Positions 54,286-62,384 of a stretch of 64,000 nucleotides of DNA are shown here, in pieces. The stretch spans positions 62,001 through 126,000 of the forward strand of contig CAJOFM010000007.1 of assembly GCA_905233915.1 (NCBI GenBank). The letters are read 5' to 3'. Under the pieces are notes generated by a model. That model saw only the letters and a list, made by a program, of their open reading frames with translations, did no database searches and was not told where the DNA came from. The translations under genes were made by a program, and so were the position numbers. Every line of letters begins with the position of its first letter. The stretch's first letter is position 1. This DNA comes from an uncultured Muribaculaceae bacterium (lineage in GTDB: Bacteria > Bacteroidota > Bacteroidia > Bacteroidales > Muribaculaceae).

Positions 54286-55260
54286 TTAATCAGTTAATAG
54301 TGTTATTAATTGTTTGTTAGTTAAGTTCAGTATCCATTTTCCTGCATCTTGACCGTCAAGGGCGGTTTGCAGGGCTTGGGCTTCGAGTTTCACGCCGCGC
54401 AGGGCGTCGAGCATAGCCTGGCGCGCATCGCACAGGGGCAAGAAGTCGCCCGTCAAGTGCAGGTCGTGAATCAAGCCGTGCTTGAGCTCGATTATCACGT
54501 GAATGCTGCCAACGCCCTCGATGCGTCCACCCTTGGTCATCTCACTTTTAGGGTCGTTCCCCATGAGGAACGATGGCTCCAGGTAGGGCAGGGTGAGTCG
54601 CTCAATCTCGGCCACATCATCAGCAGTGAGCAGAATCTCGCCGTCACACAAGGTATCGCGCACGTGGCGCTTGAAATCCTCGATGTCCATCGTCAAGTGT
54701 TCGCTCAAGGTCGTGATGTGACTGCGCACCGAGTGCACTCCCTTGCTCGTCAACTTCTCGCGCGACGGTGTGATGGCATTGAGCATGTGTTCCATGTTGG
54801 TGCCATAGAGCATTGTGCCATGCACGATACTGCGTCCCGGGATGTGATAGAACGCATTACCGCTCACCTTGCGACCGTCGATGAGCACGTCGTTGCGGTC
54901 GCTAGCAGTGGCATTCAGCCCCAGGCCACACAGCATCTGTGCAACAGCGTTGGTGTAACGTGAAAATGTCGTTTGCACCTCATCGCTGCGTGTGATGTAG
55001 CTGAACATGATGTTGTCACGGTCGGCATACACGCACCCGCCACCGCTGCGGCGGCGGTAAAAAGCGATTCCATGCTCACGGCAATACTCCACGTTCACCT
55101 CGCTTGCAATCAGCTGATTGCGCCCAAAAATGACCGTAGGGTCAACCTGCCACATGAAGAAGATGTCATCTTCCCCAATGATGTGTGCAGCATGCTCCTC
55201 CATTGCCAAATAGAAGGGGAGGATGCGTGTCGCGTTGTCAGGCAGACTCAGGTATTTCAT
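54286..55260 (-). CDS. lplA: Lipoate-protein ligase
   Basis: A 324-residue ligase. The lipoate site reads YRRRSGGGCVYADRDNIMFS, with VIFGRNQLIASEVNVEYCRE upstream and DVLIDGRKVSGNAFYHIPGR after it, which is the LplA pattern including the catalytic lysine. The C-terminal accessory domain covers about residues 240-324. It attaches lipoate to GcvH, and it heads the glycine cleavage cluster. Confidence 0.93.
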   Translation of the reverse strand: MKYLSLPDNATRILPFYLAMEEHAAHIIGEDDIFFMWQVDPTVIFGRNQLIASEVNVEYCREHGIAFYRRRSGGGCVYADRDNIMFSYITRSDEVQTTFSRYTNAVAQMLCGLGLNATASDRNDVLIDGRKVSGNAFYHIPGRSIVHGTMLYGTNMEHMLNAITPSREKLTSKGVHSVRSHITTLSEHLTMDIEDFKRHVRDTLCDGEILLTADDVAEIERLTLPYLEPSFLMGNDPKSEMTKGGRIEGVGSIHVIIELKHGLIHDLHLTGDFLPLCDARQAMLDALRGVKLEAQALQTALDGQDAGKWILNLTNKQLITLLTD

Positions 55261-55282
55261 TACATGTTTCTAAACTTCACCA

Positions 55283-55290
55283 CAAAAGTA
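55283..55290 (-). promoter_or_regulatory. -7 box for the glycine cleavage cluster
   Basis: TACTTTTG on the minus strand, 23 bases before the lplA ATG. No TTTG at good spacing. I looked for a glycine riboswitch upstream and saw none. Confidence 0.5.
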
Positions 55291-55357
55291 AGCCAAATTC
55301 CCCACATTATAAAATAATAACTCAAAATAATTATTAAAACCCGTTTTTTACATAATA

Positions 55358-55386
55358 ACGGCCATCCCCGCAACAGGAAAGGCCGT
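55358..55386. terminator. Possible terminator of the porin gene
   Basis: ACGGCC pairs with GGCCGT over a 17-base loop. The T run is poor on the minus strand. Confidence 0.35.
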
Positions 55387-55424
55387 CTTGTTAATGAAGT
55401 CTCGTCTCTCGATAAAGTCCCGCG

Positions 55425-55445
55425 TGCCGTGGCTCTGCCGCGGCT
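55425..55445. repeat. Triloop hairpin after the porin stop
   Basis: TGCCGTGGC-TCT-GCCGCGGCT, close to the hairpin at 17784-17804 and also placed just after a minus-strand stop codon (6 bases). The stem has one G-T pair. Confidence 0.75.
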
Positions 55446-55451
55446 GTTCCG

Positions 55452-56663
55452 TCAATAGCACTTGATGCGGTACATGAAGCCGAGTTCCACGCGGTTGGTA
55501 TTATAGTCCTCGAGCCCGCACTGCTTGTTAAAGTCATACTTGTGCCCCAGATAGGCCAGGAAGACGCGGAAGTCGTGCTTGGGAACGGGCCAGTACTCCA
55601 GGCTGCCCAGATAGCCGATGGACTTGCGGTAGTTGTGCAGGTCATCGATCTTGGCGATGCTGGTGGTCTCGTAGGTGCCCTTGAGCATCAGGTTCCACTT
55701 GGGCGCGAATTGCCAGTTCATCTTGGCAATAAAGGTGTGGCTATGTACCTTGCCCAGATGGGTCGAGCCAGGAGCAATCATGCCTTGCAGGTCGGTGGTG
55801 GCATAGTGCAGGCGGTCAACATCGTCCCATTCGCCAAAGTAGTCGAAGTAGAACTGGAAATCCTGCAGGTTCAACCTCTGACCCAAAGTGATCATGCGGC
55901 TGTATTTGTGCTTGGCCTGGGTTTGGATACCCCAAGCCCAGCGGGTCTGCAATTGGTTTTGCATGAAGTTGCCGTTCCAGTTCAAGATATAGGTGAACGG
56001 GGCACGGCTGCGACTCAATTTTTCAGGCTTGGATAAATCGTCGGTAACGATTTGCGGATCGTCGCCCAGATCCTCGGTAAAACTGCCGTTGTAGCTGTTG
56101 GTGATCTGAAAGGCAACCTCCTGGGTTGGGGTGGGGTGGTAACTCACCATTGCACCGGCCATGAAGATGTCCATCATATCGATGAGGTCGCTGTAACGGT
56201 ATATCTCCATGGGGTTCTGGTCATATTCAAAGCCGCCCCATATCTGGCACAGTTTACCGGCGGCAATATCGACTTTCTCGCTTGGACGGTAGCCCACCAT
56301 CATGATGTCGGTTGCTTTGGCAAAGCGATCGAGCCCCTTGGCGGTTTGGCTGCTGTTGAAACGGTGACGGATGCGGTAAAACACTTTAGGCGTGATGTCA
56401 CCCTTAATGTCGAGACGCAGGTCGCGGCACATGAACTTGGAGTCCCACTCGCCATGGTTGGCGTCCTCGGCGACAAAACTTGAAGCGAAATTGATGTGGA
56501 AATTAAAGGCGTCGGTCTTTTTCTCAAGATTGAAGATGCGCTCGGCTAGCGACTCGTTGTTATCGTTCTCGTCACCGCCCATGCGTGTGTTGTTGCCTTG
56601 AGCCATTGCGGTAAGGCACAGCATGGTTGCACATGCCGTCATCAGGAATGGTTTTCTTATCAT
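55452..56663 (-). CDS. Outer-membrane porin of the phosphate-selective (OprO/P) type
   Basis: A 403-residue protein with a signal peptide (MIRKPFLMTACATMLCLTAM, cleavage near AQG). A short helical segment (LAERIFNLEKKTDAF) leads into strands such as FMCRDLRLDIKGDITPKVFY, VDIAAGKLCQIWGGFEYDQN and VELGFMYRIKCY at the C-terminus. The layout fits the OprO/P-like porins common in Bacteroidales; the true substrate is not shown by the sequence. It has its own strong promoter, and no phosphate transport gene is near. Confidence 0.8.
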   Translation of the reverse strand: MIRKPFLMTACATMLCLTAMAQGNNTRMGGDENDNNESLAERIFNLEKKTDAFNFHINFASSFVAEDANHGEWDSKFMCRDLRLDIKGDITPKVFYRIRHRFNSSQTAKGLDRFAKATDIMMVGYRPSEKVDIAAGKLCQIWGGFEYDQNPMEIYRYSDLIDMMDIFMAGAMVSYHPTPTQEVAFQITNSYNGSFTEDLGDDPQIVTDDLSKPEKLSRSRAPFTYILNWNGNFMQNQLQTRWAWGIQTQAKHKYSRMITLGQRLNLQDFQFYFDYFGEWDDVDRLHYATTDLQGMIAPGSTHLGKVHSHTFIAKMNWQFAPKWNLMLKGTYETTSIAKIDDLHNYRKSIGYLGSLEYWPVPKHDFRVFLAYLGHKYDFNKQCGLEDYNTNRVELGFMYRIKCY

Positions 56664-56699
56664 TGTAGTTTTCGTGATATTGTTTTATGAAATTTGGCC

Positions 56700-56731
56700 G
56701 CAAAAGTACATAAAACCGCCCGATTGGCAAA
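56700..56731 (-). promoter_or_regulatory. Promoter of the porin gene
   Basis: TTTG (56728-56731), 19 bases, then TACTTTTGC (56700-56708) on the minus strand; leader about 30 bases. Confidence 0.8.
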
Positions 56732-56760
56732 GAAAATATCATCTTTCATGCTCATCAGCG

Positions 56761-56792
56761 TTGCACAATCATTCAAAAAACACTATCTTTGC
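56761..56792 (+). promoter_or_regulatory. Promoter of the GT2-KdsC-GalE run
   Basis: TTG (56761-56763), 20 bases, then TATCTTTGC (56784-56792); 32 bases before the ATG. Back to back with the porin promoter. Confidence 0.8.
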
Positions 56793-56824
56793 GGTTTAGT
56801 CATGACAAATGACGATCATGAGAT

Positions 56825-57772
56825 ATGGATAATGCAATTTTAGCTATAGTAGTGCCTTGCTATAACGAGGAGGAAGTGCTACCGCAGACCAATGCGCAGC
56901 TCACAGCTCTGCTCGATGGTATGATAAAGGATGGTCTGGCGGGAGAGGGTAGTTATATCCTCTATGTCAACGATGGCTCACGTGACCACACCTGGGACCT
57001 CATCTCGGGCTTTGCCGGTGGTGCCAACCGCGTGCGCGGATTGAAGCTTGCCGGTAATGTTGGGCATCAAAACGCCCTCATGGCCGGGCTGGAGACGGCT
57101 CGCCAGGACGCCGACGTGACAGTCTCGATAGATGCCGACCTGCAAGACGACATCAATGCCATTCCCGAGATGATGAGAAAGTATCACGGTGGTTGTGACA
57201 TCGTCTATGGTGTGCGCCGCAAGCGTGATACGGATTCATTCTTCAAGCGCACGACGGCCCAGGCTTTTTATAAGTTCATGAACGGGATGGGTGTGAAATC
57301 GGTATATAACCATGCCGACTTCAGGTTGATGAGCCGTCGCGCTCTCGATGCCTTGTGCCAATACGAGGAACGCAATCTTTTCCTTCGCGGGCTAGTGCCG
57401 TTGCTGGGATACAAGACCGATAAGGTGTATTATGACCGCTTAGAGCGCCAAGCAGGAGTGAGCAAGTACCCCTTGAGTAAGATGTTATCCTTTGCCATCG
57501 ACGGAGTTACATCCTTCAGTGTCAAGCCCTTGAGAATGATATTTGATTTAGGTGTCATCTTCCTGCTCATCAGCCTGGCCATACTGGTTTATGTAATTGT
57601 CTCTTTGGCCGAGGGTAAAGGTGTCCAGGGCTGGGCCTCACTGATGCTGTCCATCTGGTTTGTGGGCGGCTGTGTCCTCATCTGCTTAAGCATCATTGCG
57701 GCATACATCGGGCGCATTTACACCGAGGACAAGCACCGTCCCCGTTATCACATTGAGCAATACTTAAAGTGA
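56825..57772 (+). CDS. Family 2 glycosyltransferase, polyprenyl-phosphate type (GtrB/DPM1-like)
   Basis: A 315-residue enzyme. The GT-A domain begins IVVPCYNEEEVLPQTNAQLT, with the donor motif SIDADLQDDINAIPEMM and VYGVRRKRDTDSFFKRTTAQ. Two C-terminal membrane helices lie at about 233-260 and 268-298 (MIFDLGVIFLLISLAILVYV; LMLSIWFVGGCVLICLSIIA). Such enzymes load a sugar on bactoprenol phosphate for glycan side-branch addition outside the inner membrane. Sugar unknown. It lies 3 bases before the KdsC-like gene. Confidence 0.9.
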   Translation: MDNAILAIVVPCYNEEEVLPQTNAQLTALLDGMIKDGLAGEGSYILYVNDGSRDHTWDLISGFAGGANRVRGLKLAGNVGHQNALMAGLETARQDADVTVSIDADLQDDINAIPEMMRKYHGGCDIVYGVRRKRDTDSFFKRTTAQAFYKFMNGMGVKSVYNHADFRLMSRRALDALCQYEERNLFLRGLVPLLGYKTDKVYYDRLERQAGVSKYPLSKMLSFAIDGVTSFSVKPLRMIFDLGVIFLLISLAILVYVIVSLAEGKGVQGWASLMLSIWFVGGCVLICLSIIAAYIGRIYTEDKHRPRYHIEQYLK

Positions 57773-57775
57773 GGT

Positions 57776-58288
57776 ATGGCCGAGAAAATGACAGAAACTA
57801 TGATACCTTGTGTAAACGACATCCGCTTGTTTTTGACCGATGTTGACGGTACGCTCACCGATGGCGGTATGTATTATGGAAGTGACGGCACCGAGTTCAA
57901 GAAGTTCAATACCCGCGACGGTATGGGACTGCAACTGCTGCAGCAGACTGGTGTCAAGGTGGGTATCGTTACCAGCGAGAACACGGCCATCAACGTGAAT
58001 CGTGCTCGCAAATTGAAACTGGATTACCTGAAGCAAAGCGCACGAGATGGTGGAAAACTTGCCGCTGTCAATGAGATATGTGCTGAAATGGGAATTACCT
58101 TGCAACAGGTGGCCTATGTGGGTGACGACGTGAATTGTTTCGATCTCTTGGCTGCAGTGGGCTGGGCGGCATGCCCCGCCGATGCTTGTGACAAGGTCAA
58201 GTCTATAAAGGGAATCCATATCCTGCAACGTCGTGGCGGTGACGCCTGCGTGCGTGAGTGGATCGATCAGATATTAGCAAAATCATAA
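57776..58288 (+). CDS. KdsC-like HAD phosphatase (3-deoxy-D-manno-octulosonate 8-phosphate phosphatase)
   Basis: A 170-residue cap-less HAD enzyme. Motif I is LFLTDVDGTLTDGGMYYGSD, motif II is VGIVTSENTAINVNRA, the lysine comes in the QSARDGGKLAAVNEI segment and motif IV is VAYVGDDVNCFDLLAAVGWA. This is the C0 subfamily of KdsC and close relatives that act on 9-carbon sialic-acid phosphates. It dephosphorylates KDO-8-P in lipid A core synthesis, if KdsC. It lies between a glycosyltransferase and galE. Confidence 0.88.
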   Translation: MAEKMTETMIPCVNDIRLFLTDVDGTLTDGGMYYGSDGTEFKKFNTRDGMGLQLLQQTGVKVGIVTSENTAINVNRARKLKLDYLKQSARDGGKLAAVNEICAEMGITLQQVAYVGDDVNCFDLLAAVGWAACPADACDKVKSIKGIHILQRRGGDACVREWIDQILAKS

Positions 58289-58301
58289 AAACAAACTGAT
58301 A

Positions 58302-59336
58302 ATGAAAGGTAAGATTTTAGTGACTGGCGGAACCGGTTTTATCGGTTCGCACACCACGGTAGAACTGCAACAGGCAGGCTACGAGGTGGTGATTATCGAT
58401 GACTTGAGTAACAGTAACATCGAGGTGCTGGACGGCATCGAGCACATTACGGGTATTCGCCCCGTGTTTGTTGAGGGTGATTGCACCGACCGTGCCGTGG
58501 TCCGTAAAATGTTCGAGGACAACCCCGGCATTCAAGGCATCATCAACTTTGCGGCTAGCAAAGCGGTGGGCGAGAGCATGGAGAAACCCATTAAGTATTA
58601 CCGCAACAACCTCAACATCCTGCTCAACCTGCTGGAGTTGATGCCCGAGTTCGGTGTCAAGGGTTTTGTGTTCTCGTCGTCGTGCACGGTTTATGGCGAG
58701 CCCGACAAGAACCCCATTACCGAGGACGCTCCCACCAAGAAGGCCACCTCGCCCTATGGTGCCACCAAGCAGATTTGTGAGGACATTATCCACGACGTCA
58801 TCCGCAGCGGTAGCCCGATCAAGGCCATTCTGTTGCGTTACTTCAATCCCATCGGAGCCCATCCCAGTGCCGAGATTGGCGAGTTGCCCAACGGTGTGCC
58901 CCAGAACCTGGTGCCTTACCTGACCCAGACGGCCATTGGTGTGCGCAAGGAGCTGAGCATCTTTGGTGACGACTATCCCACGCGTGACGGCTCATGCATC
59001 CGCGACTTCATCAATGTCGTTGACCTTGCCAAGGCCCACGTCAAGGCCTTGGAGCGCATGCTCGAGGACAAGAGCGACGAGTCGCTGGAGATTTTCAATA
59101 TTGGTACAGGAAACGGCGCTTCGGTGCTCGAGCTGCTGCATTCCTTCGAGCGTGCCACTGGCGTGAAGGTGCCTCACAAGATTGCCCCGCGCCGTCCCGG
59201 CGACATTATCCAGATTTGGGCCGATCCCAAGCGCGCCAACGAAGTCCTGGGCTGGAAAGCCGAGATCTCCCTCGACGACACCATGCTCAGTGCCTGGAAC
59301 TGGCAAAAGAAACTTCGCGAACGCGGCATCATGTAA
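58302..59336 (+). CDS. galE: UDP-glucose 4-epimerase
   Basis: A 344-residue extended SDR enzyme. NAD motif LVTGGTGFIGSHTTVELQQA; catalytic serine and YxxxK in VFSSSCTVYGEPD and SPYGATKQICEDIIHD; NPIGAHPSAEIGELP and RDFINVVDLAKAHVKAL follow the GalE pattern. It interconverts UDP-glucose and UDP-galactose for glycan synthesis. A strong terminator follows. Confidence 0.95.
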   Translation: MKGKILVTGGTGFIGSHTTVELQQAGYEVVIIDDLSNSNIEVLDGIEHITGIRPVFVEGDCTDRAVVRKMFEDNPGIQGIINFAASKAVGESMEKPIKYYRNNLNILLNLLELMPEFGVKGFVFSSSCTVYGEPDKNPITEDAPTKKATSPYGATKQICEDIIHDVIRSGSPIKAILLRYFNPIGAHPSAEIGELPNGVPQNLVPYLTQTAIGVRKELSIFGDDYPTRDGSCIRDFINVVDLAKAHVKALERMLEDKSDESLEIFNIGTGNGASVLELLHSFERATGVKVPHKIAPRRPGDIIQIWADPKRANEVLGWKAEISLDDTMLSAWNWQKKLRERGIM

Positions 59337-59357
59337 ACCCGCTACGGTAAAACACAA

Positions 59358-59392
59358 AGTGCGGCATCATCCCATCAGGGCGATGCCGCACT
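59358..59392. terminator. Terminator between galE and the AsnB-like gene
   Basis: AGTGCGGCATC pairs with GATGCCGCACT over a 13-base loop. The two genes converge on it, so it may serve both. Confidence 0.8.
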
Positions 59393-59412
59393 CGTTATAA
59401 AAGGAGTGTTTA

Positions 59413-60459
59413 TTAATTGTCAAGCATGTCAAGGAATTGCTCGGCGCACCACAGCTGCCACTTCTGGTTACCCGTCAACTGGTCCATCGGGATGTCCTGA
59501 CGGAATTCAGGACGCTTGGGACCTTCCCAGTCCTTAAAGATCATATCCACTGGGCGCGGCATAGGAATCTTGTCAGGGACGGGTACCTCAGGATACTTCA
59601 TCGCGTACAGTTCACGAATCAGATATTTGGGCTCACCATTACGTACACGGTTCAAGTCCAGTGGCTCGCTCATCACGAGTTGTGCGTAGGGGTCATAGTA
59701 GGGCATAACAGCTGTCTCAAACGCATTGAGATATGAGCTGGAACTCTCTATCGAGAAAACTTCATCCATGAAGGTCATGAAGTCGATGTTGTCACCTTGA
59801 CGGTATTTCTCAAACAGTTCGCTCATGTCAACAGGGTGTGTCAATACCAGATTTGGATCAAGGAAGGTGTAACGCTTTACGAATTCGTCAAAATTCCAAT
59901 CCTTGGCCAGCAACTTATCCATGCCACCAAAAATCAAGTCACTGCTCTCCCCAACGATTATGAGATCAACACCATCGGCTCTTGCCATCATAGCGGCTTT
60001 GTAAATCTGAGGCTCAATGGAGTGGACAGGTGCGCACTTGCTCTCCATGACGATGGGCGTGAGCTCCTGGTAATCATCGAATGAGATATCAACAAAATGA
60101 TGATTGAGCCCGAACTTTTTGCAATAATGCGCTGCACGTTCCTCGTCGGCATTGAAGACGCTAGTTCCTTGTGCCGTAAAGGTGTAGGCATGGCTGCCTG
60201 GTTTGAGATATGAGGCCAGAATAGCGCTGTCCATGCCTCCCGATAACAGGATGCCGATATTGGGATAATGGGCATATAGCTCATCAAATTGCCGTTGTAT
60301 CTCGCGGTCAATATCTCTAGCGGTAGTAACGGGTATTCGTTCATTTGCTGGGATTGACTCGATGAGGTCATGATTCATTCCCTCGGCAAATTCCATCTCG
60401 TCTTTCCAAATGTAGCGGAAAGCGATGTAAGAACTCAAACAAAAATCTTTGTCAATCAT
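59413..60459 (-). CDS. Asparagine-synthetase-like ATP pyrophosphatase without a glutaminase domain
   Basis: A 348-residue protein. The PP-loop is GILLSGGMDSAILASYLKPG (about residues 88-107), followed by NADEERAAHYCKKFGLNHHF and IIVGESSDLIFGGMDKLLA, the counterpart of the GE-ADE-FGGY motif of AsnB. There is no N-terminal cysteine amidase domain. It probably activates a carboxyl group with ATP and uses free ammonia or a partner subunit; the substrate is unknown. It is in a glycan gene cluster and follows the TagD-like gene by 21 bases. Confidence 0.78.
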   Translation of the reverse strand: MIDKDFCLSSYIAFRYIWKDEMEFAEGMNHDLIESIPANERIPVTTARDIDREIQRQFDELYAHYPNIGILLSGGMDSAILASYLKPGSHAYTFTAQGTSVFNADEERAAHYCKKFGLNHHFVDISFDDYQELTPIVMESKCAPVHSIEPQIYKAAMMARADGVDLIIVGESSDLIFGGMDKLLAKDWNFDEFVKRYTFLDPNLVLTHPVDMSELFEKYRQGDNIDFMTFMDEVFSIESSSSYLNAFETAVMPYYDPYAQLVMSEPLDLNRVRNGEPKYLIRELYAMKYPEVPVPDKIPMPRPVDMIFKDWEGPKRPEFRQDIPMDQLTGNQKWQLWCAEQFLDMLDN

Positions 60460-60480
60460 GTTTTGGTTATGTTTATGTGA

Positions 60481-60915
60481 TTATTTAACGTCATGTAATT
60501 CATCACCGCGCACGGCTTTCAGGGCCTTGGTGATCTGCGTTGACGAAACGCCCTTGGTGTATGGGAAATAGACGATTTTAATGCCTGCCTCAGCAAACTG
60601 TTTCTCATATTCCTGCCACTTCTCGGTACCGTACCAGTCGTCACCGACAAACAGGAACTTGGCGCCTAATTTCTTGCACGCCTCTAACTTGTCCATGTCA
60701 TATTGGGGTACGGCAGCGTCAACATACTTGATGCTGCGCACAATCTCGATGCGGTCCTCGAAGGGAATCATTGCCTTCTTACCTTTGTAGGCGACTAATT
60801 CGTCAACTGTTACTCCAACGATGAGTTTGTCACACATACCCTTAGCATTCTTCAACAAGTTCAAATGCCCGATGTGGAAGAGATCATAAACTCCTGTAGT
60901 GTATCCTATTGTCAT
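60481..60915 (-). CDS. TagD-like cytidylyltransferase
   Basis: From the ATG at 60915 the protein is 144 residues; the longer frame to 60990 passes through a promoter. The nucleotidyltransferase fold reads TIGYTTGVYDLFHIGHLNLL with the HxGH motif, then DELVAYKGKKAMIPFEDRIE and the closing GVSSTQITKALKAV. This is typical of glycerol-3-phosphate cytidylyltransferases; other alcohol phosphates are possible. The facing gene at 61010 encodes a TagB/F-like transferase that would use its CDP-linked product. Confidence 0.88.
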   Translation of the reverse strand: MTIGYTTGVYDLFHIGHLNLLKNAKGMCDKLIVGVTVDELVAYKGKKAMIPFEDRIEIVRSIKYVDAAVPQYDMDKLEACKKLGAKFLFVGDDWYGTEKWQEYEKQFAEAGIKIVYFPYTKGVSSTQITKALKAVRGDELHDVK

Positions 60916-60937
60916 ATGATAATTGTTTAGAATTGGT

Positions 60938-60969
60938 GCAAAATTAAGTAAAACTTTTTCAACTCCCAA
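60938..60969 (-). promoter_or_regulatory. Promoter of the TagD-like gene
   Basis: TTG (plus-strand CAA at 60967-60969), 20 bases, then TAATTTTGC (60938-60946) on the minus strand; leader about 20 bases. Confidence 0.65.
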
Positions 60970-60979
60970 TAAAAAAGAG

Positions 60980-60988
60980 TACTTTTGC
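60980..60988 (+). promoter_or_regulatory. -7 box for the TagB/F-like gene
   Basis: TACTTTTGC, 21 bases before the ATG at 61010. No good -33 TTTG. Divergent with the TagD-like promoter. Confidence 0.5.
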
Positions 60989-61009
60989 ATAAATAACTAC
61001 ACTTATATA

Positions 61010-62272
61010 ATGAACCACAATAGTCTCATATTTAAGGCGGCAAATTACTTTTGGCTGCATTTGTGGAAATATAAGGCCAATGAACGACAACATAAGCGTT
61101 ACGTCAAAGACATTTCTGGACGAACGCCTATTAATGTTGTCTTTATGGCTATTGATGTAGCTCTTTGGCGTTACCAGCATGTATATGAAATGATGGCTGC
61201 TGACAATCGTTTTAACGTGAACATTGTGCTCACACCATGCATAGTGCGTAACTATGAACGTGACTTAGAGTCTCTTCGTAACTATTTCGAAGAACGAGGC
61301 ATTCCCTATATTGATTATCGGTCAGAAGTGGGACCGATTGATATTCGTAGCCGCTTGAATCCTGATGTCATGTTCTACACTCAGCCTTATGAGTACTTGC
61401 TTCTCCCGGAATATGATTGCCGACGGTTCTTTGATCGCCTTGTCTGCTATATGCCATATGCATTTTGGACGTTTGCTACATTTGCTTATAATCTTCATTT
61501 TTGCAATCGTGCATGGCGTTTATACTATCCATTGGAATCTTACCGGCAGTCTGCAGTGAATCAAGCCTCAAACCATGGGCGTAACGTGCGGGTGGTGGGC
61601 TATGCCAACGCTGATGATTACTTGAAAAAAGAACATACGGATGTGTGGAAACCGATGGCTGATGGCCAGCAGCGCAAGCGCATTATTTGGGCACCACATT
61701 TCACAATAAAGCACATAGAGGGCTCTATACCGGCACGTTCCAATTTCTTGTGGATGGCTCAGTTGATGGTTGATATTGCTCAAACCTACAGCGATAGGTT
61801 ACAAATCGCCTTTAAACCTCACCCGTCATTAATGACACAGCTTTACAGTCATCCCGATTGGGGAAAGGAGCGCACCGATCAGTATTATGAATTGTGGCAG
61901 CAGATGCCTAATACGCAGCTAGAGACTGGCCAATATGCCGATTTGTTCATGACCAGTGATGCCATGATTCATGATAGTGGCTCCTTTGCCGTGGAGTATC
62001 ACTACTCGCAAAACCCCGTGATGTTCATGTCCAAAAACATGGATGACACGCTTTCCACTCAGAGTGACTTTGGCAAGCAGGCCTATGCGATGCATTACAT
62101 TGGTGCTAGTGAACAGGACATCCGTCACTTTATTGATGATGTGGTGCTTGGCGGTAATGACCCGATGCGTCCACAGCGAGAGCACTTTTTCAAGGACTAT
62201 CTATTGCCTCCTGGTGGGAAGAGTGTTGCACAGAATGTAATAGACGATATTGTGAAGTCACTGAATCTGTGA
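61010..62272 (+). CDS. CDP-glycerol glycerophosphotransferase-like protein (TagB/TagF family)
   Basis: From the ATG at 61010 (MNHNSLIFKAANYFWLHLWK) the protein has 420 residues; the longer frame to 60923 crosses the promoter. C-terminal GT-B-like catalytic features of the family: RIIWAPHFTIKHIEG, LQIAFKPHPSLMTQLY, and SDAMIHDSGSFAVEYHYSQN followed by PVMFM. No membrane helix. The family transfers glycerol or ribitol phosphate from CDP donors to teichoic acids in Gram-positives and to capsules in some Gram-negatives. Local base composition is more AT-rich than the neighbours, as often in surface glycan genes. Confidence 0.8.
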   Translation: MNHNSLIFKAANYFWLHLWKYKANERQHKRYVKDISGRTPINVVFMAIDVALWRYQHVYEMMAADNRFNVNIVLTPCIVRNYERDLESLRNYFEERGIPYIDYRSEVGPIDIRSRLNPDVMFYTQPYEYLLLPEYDCRRFFDRLVCYMPYAFWTFATFAYNLHFCNRAWRLYYPLESYRQSAVNQASNHGRNVRVVGYANADDYLKKEHTDVWKPMADGQQRKRIIWAPHFTIKHIEGSIPARSNFLWMAQLMVDIAQTYSDRLQIAFKPHPSLMTQLYSHPDWGKERTDQYYELWQQMPNTQLETGQYADLFMTSDAMIHDSGSFAVEYHYSQNPVMFMSKNMDDTLSTQSDFGKQAYAMHYIGASEQDIRHFIDDVVLGGNDPMRPQREHFFKDYLLPPGGKSVAQNVIDDIVKSLNL

Positions 62273-62340
62273 CATGAATGATTCAGTACCATTAATAGTC
62301 ATTGGTCGTTTTCTCTAGATGGAGAATAGATATTTTTATG

Positions 62341-62349
62341 TACCTTTGC
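62341..62349 (+). promoter_or_regulatory. -7 box for the flippase gene
   Basis: TACCTTTGC, 36 bases before the ATG at 62385. No clear -33 element. Confidence 0.5.
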
Positions 62350-62384
62350 ATTTCGATATGTTGAGAAGTAGGCACTGAAATAGC

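Noticed and set aside
55261..55451. Glycine riboswitch upstream of the gcv cluster
   Set aside because: The leader before lplA is only about 20 bases from the predicted start, too short for the known fold, and no motif is seen.
60923..61009. N-terminal extension of the TagB/F-like protein
   Set aside because: The 29 extra codons cross the divergent promoters, so the ATG at 61010 is preferred.
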